Shown here: positions 51,268 to 64,000 of the stretch, piece by piece
Layout: each line of letters starts with the position of its first letter
Position numbering within the stretch: the stretch's first letter is position 1
Assembly (NCBI GenBank): GCA_018894105.1
Contig: CM032123.1
Span: 3,907,001 to 3,971,000, forward strand
Reading direction: 5' to 3'
Source of the DNA: Jacaranda mimosifolia
Lineage: Eukaryota; Streptophyta; Magnoliopsida; Lamiales; Bignoniaceae
Length of the DNA stretch: 64,000 nt
Program-made: the position numbers and the translations under genes
The notes under the pieces: model-generated
The model's database searches: none
Seen by the model: only the letters and a program-made list of their open reading frames with translations
What the model was told of the DNA's origin: nothing

Positions 51268-51925
51268 GGTAGATATAGTCGTGGGATATGAATAGTGCAC
51301 ATGATTCATGGAATAATTTATCTGATGAAATGTGTCGTTTGATACACTATCTATTCATACTTTTTATAAATGTGACATGATATATTTATATATTTAATGT
51401 ATATATTCTTGTTAGGATGAAGAAAATGATAGAATTAATTTAGTGAATTCTTTTACAAGTTTAATTTTAGTATAAATTTGAAACAAATTTTTAATTAGTA
51501 ATGCATGTAATAAATAAAATGTATACATAAGTCAAAATAAATAATAACTATAGTTTATATACATCAATTTAATTAAAGAATTTAATTATAATTTACCATT
51601 AATCCATGTATATTAAATGCAACACTATATAATTAATTTAGTAAATTTTTTATGAGTTTAATTTAATTTAAAATTTAAAATAAATTTAATTAGTAATGTA
51701 CATATGTAATAAATAAAATGTATTTATATTTGATAAGTCAAAAGACATAATAAATATGATTTACATACATAAATTTTATTTAGTGATTCAATTGCAAATA
51801 CAATCAACTTGTTAAGGATACAAAGAAGCTAAGATATGGAAAGGATCACACCATTTATATTCTTCACGTAAATGGAATTTGCGCCCAAAAAAGGTATTTC
51901 AAATCAATAGCATAATGAAAAAAAA
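51268..51925 (+). repeat. AT-rich dispersed repeat family, copy B, middle part
   Basis: Lies between two solo LTRs and continues the sequence that ends at 48601. Its right end AAAAAAAAGGAAC continues at 54716 as GGAACTTTACTAATAAATT. Confidence 0.8.
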
Positions 51926-51930
51926 GGAAC

Positions 51931-54715
51931 TGTAAAACCCCAAATTATAGAAAACAAATAAAAATCAAAAGAATTTAAAATTTAAATTATAGTAGAGGTT
52001 AAAGAATTAAACTAATTAAAATATTTAGGGAGATTGAAAAATAGAATACCTTAAATTAGGCCTTAATTAAATAAAATTTAAGTTAAAAAGGGTCTTAATA
52101 AGGTTAAGAAAGTTGGGAGGACTAGAAATTAATTTATCTAGACCTAATTGACAAAAATTAAAAGCTAAGAGGGTCCAAATGCGAGCAACCAAAATGTGGA
52201 GGCTGAAATGAAAATTGGGGGCAAAAAGGTTGTTAAAAGCTATAGGGGCAAAATGAAAGTGGTGGAAAGATTTAGGTGGCTGGTGCAAATAAGGAAAAGT
52301 TTGTTTATGTTTTTACTGAAGGACGAAATTTTCTCAAATTCTCACAAATGCACCCTCACTCTCCATAACTCGGTTTTGCTTCATTCCACCTTGAAACTCC
52401 ATTCTAAATTGATAATCTTGTTCCTTACCTCGCCAGGATCACAACCGTACCAAGTTTCCTTGAAATGATCGAAGAAAAGGGGTAATTTTTTGGCTAATGG
52501 TGATGGGTTTTGCTGTTAGTTGGTTAGAGCTTAGAGATATTAGGTGGGTTGTGTAGAGCTTGATGCGAGGAGCATTTTGGTAGCTTTGGTTTGAAGATTG
52601 GTGGCCAGAGGAAGGACAATTTTGGAGAAGAAGTTGCGGTGATGGGTGGTGGCGCGGCCACTGTTTTTGGCCAAATTCACTGGCCAGGAAGCGGTAAAAG
52701 CATAAATTGATTTAAGGGTTTGGTCAGACTTGGCAAGGAACGACTCCAGGTGGCAGTAGCTAAGGTCTGGTGGTGCTCCGATGACCCAAATATAGAAGTT
52801 GGAAAATCTTATTTTGAGCACACCTGGATCGAAAATTGGACTTGAATTGGACTCGAACTTAGTCCAATTGGGTAAATTTCCACTTTATTAGATTAATTTA
52901 CCTTAAATTGATTAAATTCAAATCTAAATTGACTTGAGCTTGGGATTGGAGCTTAACTTGAATAATATGAATGTGATGTTCATTATTTCAACCTTGATTG
53001 TAGACTCAAACATGGATTTTGATTGGAACGAACCTAAGTAAACTAAATTGGACTAAATGAGCATTATTGAGAAAATTAAAGTTAAAATACTAACTCTAGG
53101 AACTTAATTGTACGAGTTAAGTGATTTAATCGTATTAATGCTAGGAGCTATAGAAAGTCACTCATAACCGCATAGGTAACCTCGTTCCGGGTGAGTTAAC
53201 TATATGTAAATAAGACATACAGGGACTTTCTTAGGAACAGAAACATATTATAACTTAAAAAGCAATGTGATATTATTAAAATTAGATTTTAATACCATGT
53301 TTGATGAATTAGGTGAAGAGGACACATATATTACTAGTGACTAGGAGGGAGTCATGTGACGAGTACTATCAGGTGAGCCTATATTAGCTTTTATTACTGG
53401 GGAAAGAACATTAGTAATTACTATTATGTCCCTATACTTGGTCTTGTTTGTATTGAGATCCAACAATTACTGTTGTTGTTCTATAATATTCATCGATCCT
53501 TGATTTTTGTGATACTCTTGATACTACACCTTGTCTTGTCCTTAGTAGTTGTTGAACTATACTTACTTGAGATTCTTTCCTATTTGAAATTGTTGAGTTC
53601 CGAATGTGTACACGAGTTTTGATAAAATAAATTGTTTGTGAAAATAGTACTCCACAATAACCTTTCTCATTGAGCACTTTTTTATACTGATTTATCGCAC
53701 TTCAACAAAAATTGGCGATTGTGTTGAGGAAGTTGAAAATGATTTTGAAATATCACCATGTCTTATTTGAGAGCCAGCTTGGTGCCGAATTAGTTGCATA
53801 TTAACATGGCAATTTGATATGTCATATGAAATGTTGTTGGACACATTCTATGGTATCTATGACTATGATTAATACCTTTAGGTGTGGGCCCTAGGATTGC
53901 TTGAGGTGGACCAGGCGGAACAGACTGACGGCAACCAACCATCAGCCAATACCACATTAAATACATTCGACCCCATAGTTAGCTAGAGGTAGCTGGCCAC
54001 GGGGAGATGAGACATGTAGCTAGCCATGTCTTCTATTTATTAATTATCCAAGCCCATCACTCGAACCGGAGGAATAGGGATTTTTATGTCTTTATAAAGG
54101 TATTACTGATCTAATCTCTATTGACTACTTAATCTTTCCATTGTATTCCCTTACTTGCACTTTACATTAAATTGCCTGCCATGACTATTGCTTTTCTCAG
54201 CCAATTTTGAGGTTTGTGGCCATACTTATTCTTTATCCCTATCTAATGTATCCACCAGAATGATTTTGATTGTTATTACCTATAGTTTATTACTGTTCCA
54301 TTGAATTACTAGTTTAGATCTTATTGCTACTCTAGGTAATTGTGTTGTTCATGTATTTATGGCTCACTAAGTCATTCGGACTTATGGTTTGTATTGCTCA
54401 TTTTTTTTTTTCTCCCCTAGACAGGAACATAAAAGCTTCATGGGGATAGGCACAACCATACATATTGTATGTAGTTTTGTTTAATGTAATCAGATAGCAT
54501 TGAACTGCTAAGACCTTTTTGTGAAATAGCATGCTCTGAAGGCATCGTTTTGTATGTAATAGTGTTATACAGGTATGAACTACTAGTAATCAATGTGCAC
54601 GAGGAACTTTTCTCTTCAGTATATTTGCAGTCTTTCATATACACATGTTGGATAGTGTTTATTAGAATATTAGCGCCATGACTGGAGGCACCTACCTCGA
54701 GTTTGGGGCATTACA
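51931..54715 (+). mobile_element. Large solo LTR, TSD GGAAC
   Basis: 2785 bp, beginning TGTAAAACCCCAAATT and ending TTTGGGGCATTACA, with GGAAC at 51926-51930 and 54716-54720. The uninterrupted site is seen near 56965 (AAAAGAACTTTACTAATAA). Ends of the TGTAA-ACCCC type and the size point to a Gypsy-like element by inference. No coding domain; the small open frames inside are chance. Confidence 0.88.
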
Positions 54716-57000
54716 GGAACTTTACTAATAAATTATATAAATAAATTTAATTTAATAATTTAATTATAATTTGACACTAATCCATATTAGCAAATGCAAT
54801 ACTATATAGAATTTATTTAGTGACTCTTTTTTTTTTATTTAATTTAAGATTTAAGATAAATTTAGTTAGTAATGCATGCATGTAATAACTAAAATGTATA
54901 TACATTTGCATTCAATGTATATACATTTGATAAGTCAAAAGGTATAATAAATATGGATCACATGCATAAATTTTATTTAATAATTTAATAAGAATTTAAT
55001 TATAATCTACCAATAAAAAGGAAGAAACAATCGTTCATACTTTTATATATAGTATAGATATAGATATGGATATAAATATAGATAGATATACATTTAATAA
55101 GTGAAAAGACATAATAAATGTGATTTATATATATAAACTTAATCTATTAATTTAATTACAATTTATCACTAATCTACATATATTAAAGTAATGAGGGACA
55201 TTTTTTGTTTTCACATAAAAAGGAAGAAACCACAAAACTCATTCATACTTTTATAGGTAGTATAGATATAGATATAGATTTTTCTTAATTAATTTCAATG
55301 TAGTTATTATTTTATATGAGTCTAACTGAAATAAATTTAATTTGATTGCAATTTATCATGAAACCATATATATCGAATGATACTTATAATCTTGCTAGTG
55401 GAATATAATTTAATTAATTAATTTTAATTTAGTTGTAATTTTCTATGAGTCTAAGTAAATACATTGATAGAAGAATAAATCTCAATATATATATATATAA
55501 TGCATAATTGGTAAGTAGAAAAAATGACTTAATGAATTTAATGTAATTATTATAGAGAATTAAATGTAAAGTTAGATTCATGAATCAAGTCATGTATTAA
55601 TATAGAATATACGTGAATTTATTAAATGCAATCCATTGTTTGAAATAAATATATAGTTCAATCATGGAGACTTTTGTCTGTTATGTTAGATACTATGTAT
55701 TCGGTAGATATAGTCATAGGATATGAATAGTGCACATGATTCATGGAATAATTTATCTGTTGCAATGTATCCATTGATACACTATCTATTCATTCTTTTT
55801 TATAAATGTGATGTGATATATTTATATTTAATGTATACATGCTTGTTAGGATGAAAAAATTGATAGAATTAATTTAGTGAATCTTTTTACAAGTTTAATT
55901 TACTATAAATTTAATTAAATATTTTTAATGAGTAATGTATGTAATAAATAAAATGTATATATAAATAAAAATACATAATAACTATAGTTTATATACATCA
56001 ATTTAATTAAAGAATTTAATTATTAATTTACCACTAATCCATAATTTTTTAAATGCAATACTATAGAATTAATTTAGTAATTTTTTAATGATTTTAATTT
56101 AATTTAAAATTTAAAATAAATTTAATTAGTAATGTATGCATGTAATAAATAAAATGTATTTACATTTGATAAGTCAAAAGACATAATAAATATGGTTTAT
56201 CTACATAAATTTTATTTAATAATTCAATTGCAAATACAACGAACTTGTTAAGGATACAAAGAAGCTAAGCCATGAAAAGGATCACAACATTCATATTCTT
56301 CACATAAATGGAATTTGCCACTAGGGGTGTAAACGAGTCAAGCTCGAGCTCGAGCTTGCCAAAATTGCAGGCTCGAGCTCGAGCTCGAGCCCAGCATTTT
56401 GAGCTCGAGCTCATCAAGCCTGCTCTTAAGGGCTCGAGGTCGAGCTCAAGCTCAAAAATACTGAGCTCGAGTCGAGCTCGAGCCGACTCATCAGAAAATT
56501 TTAAATTAAATAAAAATATTAAATTATTAATATATCATAATTATTTAATAATAATTAATAAAATAATTAAAATTATTATTATAAATTAAATATATATGAA
56601 ATTATAATAATTACTATAATGATTTAAATTATAATATATTATAAATATTGATAAATTATTAAATTATTAATATATTATAATTATTTAATCATATATATAA
56701 ATATTTAAAATTAGAAAAAGAAAGTAAATTATTATATATATTAATTATTTAATTAATATATAAAAAATATTTAAAAATAGGAAAAAGTTCATGAGCCGGC
56801 TCATGAGCTTTTGAACAACTAGAGATGAGCTCGAGCTCGAAAAACTCGAGCTTGAGTCGAGCTATAATCGAGCCCGCTCGACTCATCTTACACCCCTATT
56901 TGCCACATGTTAACAAATAAATGGCCCAAAAAAAGTGTTTTAGATCAATAGCATAATGAAACAAAAAGAACTTTACTAATAAATTATATAAATAAATTTT
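54716..57000 (+). repeat. AT-rich dispersed repeat family, end of copy B and copies C/D
   Basis: Copy B ends near 55060. A short copy and a longer copy (from about 55281) follow in the same direction. The end-like segment AAAAAGGAAGAAAC with TATAGATATAGATATAG is repeated at about 55017-55070 and 55215-55280. A hAT-type MITE (56322-56898) is inserted in copy D. Confidence 0.7.
56322..56898. mobile_element. hAT-type MITE with GAGCTCGAG repeats
   Basis: 577 bp, same family as 12778-13120. Ends are TAGGGGTGTAAACGAGTC and, inverted, TAGGGGTGTAAGATGAGTCG; the perfect 8-bp TSD is TTTGCCAC (56314-56321 and 56899-56906). Between 56340 and 56485 the word GAGCTCGAG and its variants recur many times, giving strong self-complementarity. 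Confidence 0.93.
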
Positions 57001-57649
57001 AAAAGTATTATTAATTATATCTCTAGAAGCACTTGAATTTAATTAAGGCTAGGCTTCAATGTTATGGGATCTAGAATAACAAAATGTGTGGTTAGCAAAG
57101 AGCTTCTATATTTTGAAAAAATAAAAAGAATCTCCACGATATTAGATGTTGGGAATAATGGAGTAATATTAGTTTATTCTTCACTGATATTTTGGGTTGT
57201 TCTTCTCCTAGAATTTGAGCATATAATTTATTTGGGGTCCGATCAACATTGAAGGGATCTTAACTAAAAATAAATATGGGATATAAATTGAATTTGTTTT
57301 AGGTTATTAAGGGTCCTATTTTAGGTACTTGTTTTGAATTTTACTTGCAATCTTGAGGATATAGATTTTAGAGTATTAATAATTTTATAAAGATTGTCTA
57401 GTTGTTATTGAAGATGTAGAATTTATCAAGTCAATTATTTGATGGGAACTTTGTATATTGAGCTTTATGTTAAGGATTAAGCTAGCTACTACGAATACCA
57501 ATTAATGGCAAATGAAATATTAATCTTTAGTCCATACTTAATTAGTGACTTGAGATGTATTAGTTAGCCCAAGTTATTCAATTCACTTTAAGTTCTTTAG
57601 CTCAAAACTAGTATGAAAAATAAGCCCATAAATAATAGTTGTGTTTCAC
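57001..57649. other. Unassigned AT-rich sequence
   Basis: No domain or terminal repeat recognised. A 62-codon open frame at 57064-57252 has no known similarity and is probably chance. Confidence 0.4.
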
Positions 57650-58329
57650 AGGCTAGGTGTAATAACAGCCCAACTATTTAATTCATTTTAAGTTATGATT
57701 AAGCCCATAAGTAGTGTAGAAATAAGTCCATAAATTATTATGGAGTAACTGCGGGCTTAGGTCCATGATTATCAAGTTAAAATAACGAAAAATTATTTTT
57801 ATGAAATTTTTGGATTTATAGATAGATAGATAATTTTAGAGGTCTTCCCACCATTTTAAAGTTCTATTTGGAAAGTTTTTCACCCCATAAAGTATCTAAT
57901 CATATTAGTTAGCTTTAACCTATAAATATAGGTGATATGAAATCTGAGGATCTCCTTTTTTGTACCACTATGTTTTCATGCAAGAATTCATCATAAATAT
58001 TTAATTATTGAACTAAGGTAATAGTTAGCTAAGATCCAATATAATTAAATCATGAGAAATTAGGATTTCGGATATTTAGTCATGGATTTGGGAATTTCAA
58101 CTAATTATTCAATCTTGATAAGTTAAAAATTCTAGGGATTTCAATAGGGTTAAAAGATTTTTGCCCTCCTGTAAAATGCAAGATGGGCAGTTTACATCCC
58201 TGTGAGGAAAAAAAAAAATTGAAATACCACCTTATATTTTTAAATTGTGGTTCGCAACCCCACTTTCATGTATGTGAGTTGAATTTTACGTAGAAAAGAT
58301 GAAAATACCCTCACATATATAATTACTTT

Positions 58330-58655
58330 ATGTCTTTATTTTTTTCCTTTTCTTTTATTTAATCTAAATTAAATAATTTTATATATTTAAAATACATAAG
58401 ATATTTATATAAACTAAATAATATTTATTATTTATAAAATCATATATACATGCATATATATAACATTATTTATAACATATCCCTATACATATATATAATA
58501 TTTTTTTTAGTCTAAAATTAAATAATTTTATATCTATGAAATATACAAAATATTTATATAATTAAATACCATTTAAAATTTATAAAATTATATGTTTACA
58601 TACATATGTATAATTATTAAAACTAAATAATTTCATATTTATAAAATATATAACA
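58330..58655 (+). repeat. Diverged tandem array, left part
   Basis: AT-rich units of roughly 150 bp containing TTTTCTTTT-TTTAATCTAAA, TTTATA-AAATATATA and TATAAAATTATA words. The array continues on the other side of the solo LTR. Confidence 0.7.
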
Positions 58656-61600
58656 TGTAGCACCTCATCTCGGGACAACACCCAAGCTGAGACGCCACCA
58701 ATTCAATCTTAAAATATGAATCAAACTTTTCAGGATCATTCATGACATATCCCAATATCTCAAAACTAGCTTAACGCTTAAAATACAACTCAAATGATAG
58801 CTAGGAAACCTTCAATTTAACCACCTCAAGGCGAAAGAGTCACCCTAGCCCAAAAGAACATTTCATAGAGCAAAATACATATATATCAAGTGACTTAAGT
58901 TCCATACATACATTCCCATAACATTCTTCAGGTAATTGTCTCAATCAAGTGTTGACTATATACGCAACCATGACACCTAATCTATTACAAAATAAATCCA
59001 AATCCAAGGCATGAACTCTGGCTTTTCACTCAGTCCTGTCTGAAAAACAAATAACAAGGGGGGATAAGTCCTAAGAACTTAGTGAGGGAAAAGAAAATAA
59101 TAAGATTTAAAAGGAAAGTTAATGAGGTACAACCATCAATGAACAACTTAATAACAACAAGAAGGAAAATGATAAACAGCAATCAAAGACAGTTCAGTAG
59201 CAATAAGAGTTCCAACATAAATCAACATTATACCGGGTACACATGATATCAAATTTAATAGACTGTATAGATACTAGTACCGAACGTTGGTACAATAGGA
59301 ATAATACTTCCTTATCGCTCCATTGCTCGAGCACTCAGCTCAAGCGAGTAATTAACTTATCTTATGGTATGGTCGATAGCATGCCAAATCCCAACACTCA
59401 CAGTTAGCTACCTGTAAGTCAGGATTTTTTTTGGCAGGTTCTAGCCGAAAGGACCCGTGTCCATTGATCTATTCCGCTCGGCTGTCTTTTAGACCTAGTT
59501 CTTGGGCCCATACCCTCTGTGGTTTCCCTTCGGGTGGAAATCGCTCATGGTATCCCGTGGGTTGAAAAGATATAATACCAATAGATAAAATTTAACAATC
59601 AACATGAATTTAACTAAATAAAGTCTGGAAGAGGTCTAGTACTGAAATCCAACGGTGCTAATGGAACAGACTCAAGAGAAGCCCCCACTAGACATGCCCT
59701 ATCAACTAGTGTGGCTCTTTGTTCTGCCTAGCACATGTTTTACAACTGACCGAACAAGTCATTTAAAGAATCAAGAATACAACAAGATACAAGTTTGGAA
59801 CAATTAATATACACCGTATACTGACCGGCAAGGCCAATACTGATTATAAAATGAATTAACAAGTAATATGGGGTCAGCTAGTAAGGCTGTGGAGTACAAG
59901 AAACAGAAATCAAATAATATAATAAGAGGCATGGACACCAGAATAGAAGCAAACAATTTATACTTAACAGAAGTATGAATTTACGAAGCATAGCCTCATA
60001 GGGGTTTACAACAATACAGATAATTATATTCGAGGCCAAAGTAGTGAAACATCATAGGGTGCAACCAATATCGATTAAGGTTAAACAAGGCAAGTGCTGG
60101 TTGGTGGATCCTCACAAGGGTGTTCAAATCAGATAACAGATAACAGATCAAATTTCAAACAATCAGAATATGGTACATAAACAGAAAAACCTACACAGGG
60201 GCTTATTACGAATAACAGATAGAGAAAAAATGTGCCACATTGGCAGACCCTCACCTCGTAGTCTCAAAATGCAAACCATGATCTGCAGCCTAAGAGTCAG
60301 TGGGTTCCAATTCCACGTAATAATTACTATCATGCTTGTCATTAATCCAAAATTACTAATATCTCGATTAACATTATAGTTTTAGGACTTAATCGCAACT
60401 ATTGGCCCAAAATGGCTAATAAGGTCAATTATTGCTAAAATAATCTCAATTTTCATATAATTCCAATAACATAACATAAACTAGTCCTCAATTACTCAAT
60501 CTTCTCATAATATTATCCTAAAGCCACAATAATAGCTTAACTCTTCATTTTTAGTCCAAACAATTGCCACTAAGGTCATAATCCATAAATTAAGATTTAA
60601 TCGGTTAATAAACTCATTTAGTCCATATCTAGGCATGTAACGAGACATATCCGGGTCCATAAACTACACAATACTCCATGCATTGGAAAATATACATATT
60701 AATTGCATTCTAATCTTCATTCTTGCATAATACAAAGTCTTAACAAAATAACAGTACCACAAGTGTGTATATATATATATATGTAAACAAAACCCTTTTC
60801 CCAACTTTTTTACCTACGATTTGATCAATGAAATATTGAATTCATGAACCAAGAACATCTTCACGATTGTCACGATGAGGAGATGATACTGGCTCTCCAT
60901 CACCGCTGTCGTCGTTCGCCATCGCTGGAAAGTTGTCCGTCATCCCGAAGAGTTGTTCCTCGTTGCAAGCTTTCCAATGGTACCATTAGTTTTAGTAATG
61001 GCTACTTGAAAGTCCTCCAAAAACTGCCCCAAAGTTGCTATTACCTCAAATCGTTGCCACCCATTTCTGGCCATTTTCAGGCATCCCCGCCATGTTTCAC
61101 TGCCATGCAACGCCTCCACGGTGACCACCGAGCTGAGGGCTTCAATTTTTACTGCTCATAAACTCCTTCGACATTGCCTCGCTATGTCCCATTCCTGCCT
61201 CAAAACTGTGAAGTTGCTCGGTGTTGGGCTTGTGTGTGTAAGTGTGTTGGGGTGGCGAGGTCGCAAAGAGAGAGGTGGTGGTGAGGTTGATGGTGTTGGT
61301 GGTCAGAGATGGTGGCCAGAGAGAGAGAGAGATGGTGAGGGTGAGAGAGGACATGGTGATGGTGAAAAATGACAATGAAATGGAGAAGATGATGAAGAAG
61401 TGAAGAAGAAAACTCTATTTTATAAAATCCATGTTTTGAAAATTTCAATTTAGCCCTTAGTCTAATTAAGTTAATCAATTAAGTCCTTTAGTAATTAAAA
61501 ATAGAATATAGATCCTAGTTGACTAGAAAAGTAACATGCAAGCCCCTAAAATTTTCAATTTATTCAATCAAGTCTAAATAAATTACAAATTAGTCCCAAG

Positions 61601-61740
61601 AAATTTAAATAAAATTAAATCCAGTTTTCTAAAATTATAAATTGACCACGAAATTTTCTAAAATAATCAAATTAACTAAAAATAATTAAAATTAACAATA
61701 AGAAAATAACATTTAAACATGAAATTTTGAGGGTGTTACA
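58656..61740. mobile_element. Large solo LTR, TSD TAACA
   Basis: 3085 bp, beginning TGTAGCACCTCATC and ending GAGGGTGTTACA, with TAACA at 58651-58655 and 61741-61745. Same family as 48602-51262. The open frames around 60844-61375 fall in the GC-richer centre that both copies share and are not considered genes. Microsatellite-like (AT)n near 60764 and a GAGAGA tract near 61318. Confidence 0.88.
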
Positions 61741-61745
61741 TAACA

Positions 61746-62460
61746 CATTTATATAAATCAAACACCATATAATATTCATAAAAAATTATATCCATGCATA
61801 TATATAAAATTATATATATACATATATGCATAAAATTATTCATAACATATGTGTGTATATATATATATTAAATCTATTTGTTATTTACAAAATTATATAT
61901 AATACATATATATAAAATTATATAAATATAAAAGATTATATAAATACATATAAGTATATATAATTATCTATAACATAGCTATATACATATATATATAATA
62001 TATTTTTTCTTTTGTTTAATCTAAAATTAAATAATTTTATATTTATCAAATATATAGCATATTTATATAAATTAAATACTATTTAATATTTAAAAAATTA
62101 TGCATATTAGTGTATAAAATTATCTATAAAATATCTATATACATATATATAAAATATATATTTTCTTTTGTTTAATCTAAAATTAAATACTTTTATATTT
62201 ATCAAATATATAACATATATAAATTATGTACTATTTAATATTTAAAAAATTATAAATACATACATATATAAAAAATTATCAAAACTAATAATTTCATATT
62301 TATAAAATATATAACATACTTACATAAATCAAATACTTATAATATTTATAAAAAATTATATACATGCATATATATAAAATCATGTATATATAAAATTATA
62401 TATGCATATATAAAATTATATATATAATTATTTATATTTATAACATATTTATATTCACAC
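61746..62460 (+). repeat. Diverged tandem array, right part
   Basis: At least three further units; clear starts at 62005 and 62160 (TTTTCTTTTGTTTAATC), about 155 bp apart. Confidence 0.8.
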
Positions 62461-62489
62461 ACATATATAATATATATCTATATATAACT

Positions 62490-62765
62490 TTCACCCTCCC
62501 CCTCTCGGGCCACCGGAGCCGACTGCCTGAAGCCAAGGTTTTATTTTTTTCCCTTTTTTTCTTTTTGTACACAATGACTATCGGGAACTGTGGTCCCTAC
62601 TGGCCGCCGATCAGATCTAGTTGGCATGGCTGCCATGGTAGTCATCCCCCCTTCCCTGCCCCCCAAACCCACCGGCTGCCATGGCAGTCTTAAACCAAGC
62701 TTTTTTTTTTTTAATACGCACCAGTTGCCGTCGGCCGCTAGTTGGTATGGCTACCATGGTAGCCT
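62490..62765 (+). other. GC-rich stretch in the Mutator-like element
   Basis: A contrast to its AT-rich surroundings, with repeated GGCTGCCATGG/CTACCATGGTAG words and two partial direct repeats (CTAGTTGGCATGGCTGCC near 62617 and CTAGTTGGTATGGCTACC near 62740). A captured genomic fragment is possible; no frame is conserved. Confidence 0.5.
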
Positions 62766-63889
62766 ATAAATATATATATATTATAATATTGATAAATATA
62801 TCGTAATATATATAATATGTTGTACATATATGTATATAAATTTATAAATAATTTATTATTATTTTTTTTATAAATATTAAGTACTATTCAATTTGGGTCA
62901 TTCATTTAAACGAAAAGATTCAACGATTGATATACTAAGAGCATAATAGTTATTTTATATATAAAAAATCACAACCACTCATATTTTTTGCTGTGCGCAC
63001 TACACTTATGCTCTAGGGGGGGTTTTCACCCATTTTTAAAAGTATAAGGCGGTATTTCAACTTTTATTTGTCATGGGGGTAAACCGCTCATATCACATTT
63101 TGCAGGGGGTTAAATTATATTTTTTTAATTTTAGTAACTATCTAATTCTGATAAGGTTAGAATTTCAAAATTATCTTTGCAGCTTTGAGCTATTATTACT
63201 TGGGACTGATACTGATCAATTCTAGGGGAATTGGGAATTAAAGTCATCTATTTATTTCAATAAAATATGAATTCTAGTTTATCCAAAATACCTAGCCTAG
63301 TAGTATAAATAACCATATAGTAGGAAATAGAGAAGCCATACGTAGAGGTAAGAAAATACCATTTTTTTTTTTTTTAAAATGTGTAGGAATTTTCATCCTA
63401 TTTTTCTGTTGTAGAACAAGTTGAGAACGCTTAAGTGGTATATCAAATCTGAGGGAAATTTTGGGTTTTTAGATTTTAGTGTAAGTAAGTTTCATTCTTC
63501 CTTTATTGAAAATATTCTCTTCGCATAAATCTTGTTTGCATGAAATAGTAAGTAAATGTCTATTCATTTTACGTTAAAAATATCTTTCCTACATAAATGG
63601 TTTCTACATCAAAATAGGTGATTTTGAAAATTAAATTCTTAAATCTAATAGTTTATTCGTTGTAGAATTATTCCGTTTGCAAATATTTAACAGTTCATAA
63701 GACTTTTTTGCAGCATAAAACTTATTTTTTTTTAGGATTTGAGCAAGCAAAAACAAAATTTTTCTAAATCTTGCATAAAACATAGTATTGTTTATTGAAA
63801 TAAATAGTAAAAAGGATCTATGCGCTGAATAATCAAGAAACTGCCAGTATGAACAAGTTCTATAACTGTGTTACAGGATTACAGTAGTA

Positions 63890-64000
63890 AAAGATTTTTA
63901 AAGCCACTTAACAGTATTGTAGTTAAGATTTCTAAAGCCCCCTTAACAGCGTTATATTTAAGATTTTCGAAGCCCCTTAATGATGTTGTAGTTAAGACTT
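63890..64000 (+). repeat. Short tandem array of about 33 bp at the window edge
   Basis: Three or more units of the form TCTAAAGCC-CTTAACAG-GTTGTAGTTAAGAT. Related units lie in copy 1 at about 20740-20815. Confidence 0.85.

Larger units (their letters stand above)
58147..63127. mobile_element. Mutator-like long-TIR element, non-coding, split by a solo LTR
   Basis: Long imperfect inverted ends: on the left GCCCTCCTGTAAAATGCAAG, GGGCAGTTTAC and GAAATACCACCTTATA; on the right, inverted, CCCCCTGCAAAATGTGAT, GCGGTTTAC and GAAATACCGCCTTATA. The flanking 9 bp are ATTTCAATA (58138-58146) and ATTTTAGTA (63128-63136); the empty site in copy 1 is ATTTCAGTA. A 9-bp TSD plus long TIRs fit the Mutator superfamily. 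Without the nested LTR the element is about 1.9 kb. No transposase. Confidence 0.8.
57650..64000 (+). repeat. Dispersed repeat, copy 2 (interrupted by a Mutator-like element, runs off the window)
   Basis: The flanks at 57650-58146 and 63128-64000 are colinear with copy 1 (18695-20830) and reconstruct it when the insertion is removed. It keeps the same TATAAATATAGGTGATATGA stretch near 57922 and the same 3' short tandem repeats. Copy 1 lacks the Mutator-like insertion, and this copy lacks the MITE at 19715. Confidence 0.78.

Noticed and set aside
60844..61375. Overlapping open frames on both strands of about 80-105 codons
   Set aside because: They lie in the GC-richer centre of a solo LTR. 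The related LTR at 48602-51262 has the same block without conserving any of the frames.
1..64000. CRISPR-like arrays, phage or bacterial defence genes, tRNA and rRNA genes
   Set aside because: None was seen. The direct repeats present are LTRs, microsatellites or tandem duplications, and all gene families are of plant type.

Overview
The window is nuclear DNA of a flowering plant, most likely a eudicot. Coding sequence is sparse and set in AT-rich, repeat-packed DNA. The gene families are plant ones: a cytochrome P450 of the CYP72 clan, a spliceosomal DEAH helicase of the PRP16/DEAH7 type, and a CC-NB-LRR gene of the R1 late-blight-resistance type. The R1-type NLR hints at an asterid such as Lamiales or Solanales, but this is inference from family distribution. 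No bacterial, organellar, viral or CRISPR-like system is visible.

Left part (1-13.3 kb): the last three exons of a P450 gene (91-1863) are followed by a partial, intron-containing duplicate carrying a stop (2704-3341). That duplicate abuts the 3' end of a reverse-strand, intronless and mutated PRP16-like copy (13266 down to 3436). Three transposons sit inside this pseudogene, each with a target-site duplication (TSD): a Copia element with both LTRs (6471-11607, CCAAC), a solo LTR (11974-12479, TATGT) and a hAT-type MITE (12778-13120, CCTAAAAC).

Middle (13.3-28.5 kb): there is an AT-rich dispersed repeat, two more hAT-type MITEs (15682-16359, 19715-20478), the decayed start of a BED/DUF659 hAT transposase (minus strand, 17085-18024) and a second, heavily decayed Copia element (22432-28464).

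Centre (28.5-36 kb): the only gene that looks complete is a two-exon CC-NB-LRR gene (30029-34407, 891 residues). A 1.7-kb intron separates its coiled-coil exon from its NB-ARC/LRR exon, and a CACTA-type MITE (31582-31891) lies in that intron.

Right part (36-64 kb): no convincing gene. It holds copies of the AT-rich family, several MITEs, three large solo LTRs with TSDs (48602-51262, 51931-54715, 58656-61740), a long-TIR Mutator-like element (58147-63127) carrying a short tandem array, and a second copy of a dispersed repeat first met at about 18.7-20.8 kb. All three large solo LTRs interrupt other repeats, so the order of insertion can be read directly. The window does not show genes working together as a system; its biology is that of a lone resistance gene in a transposon graveyard.
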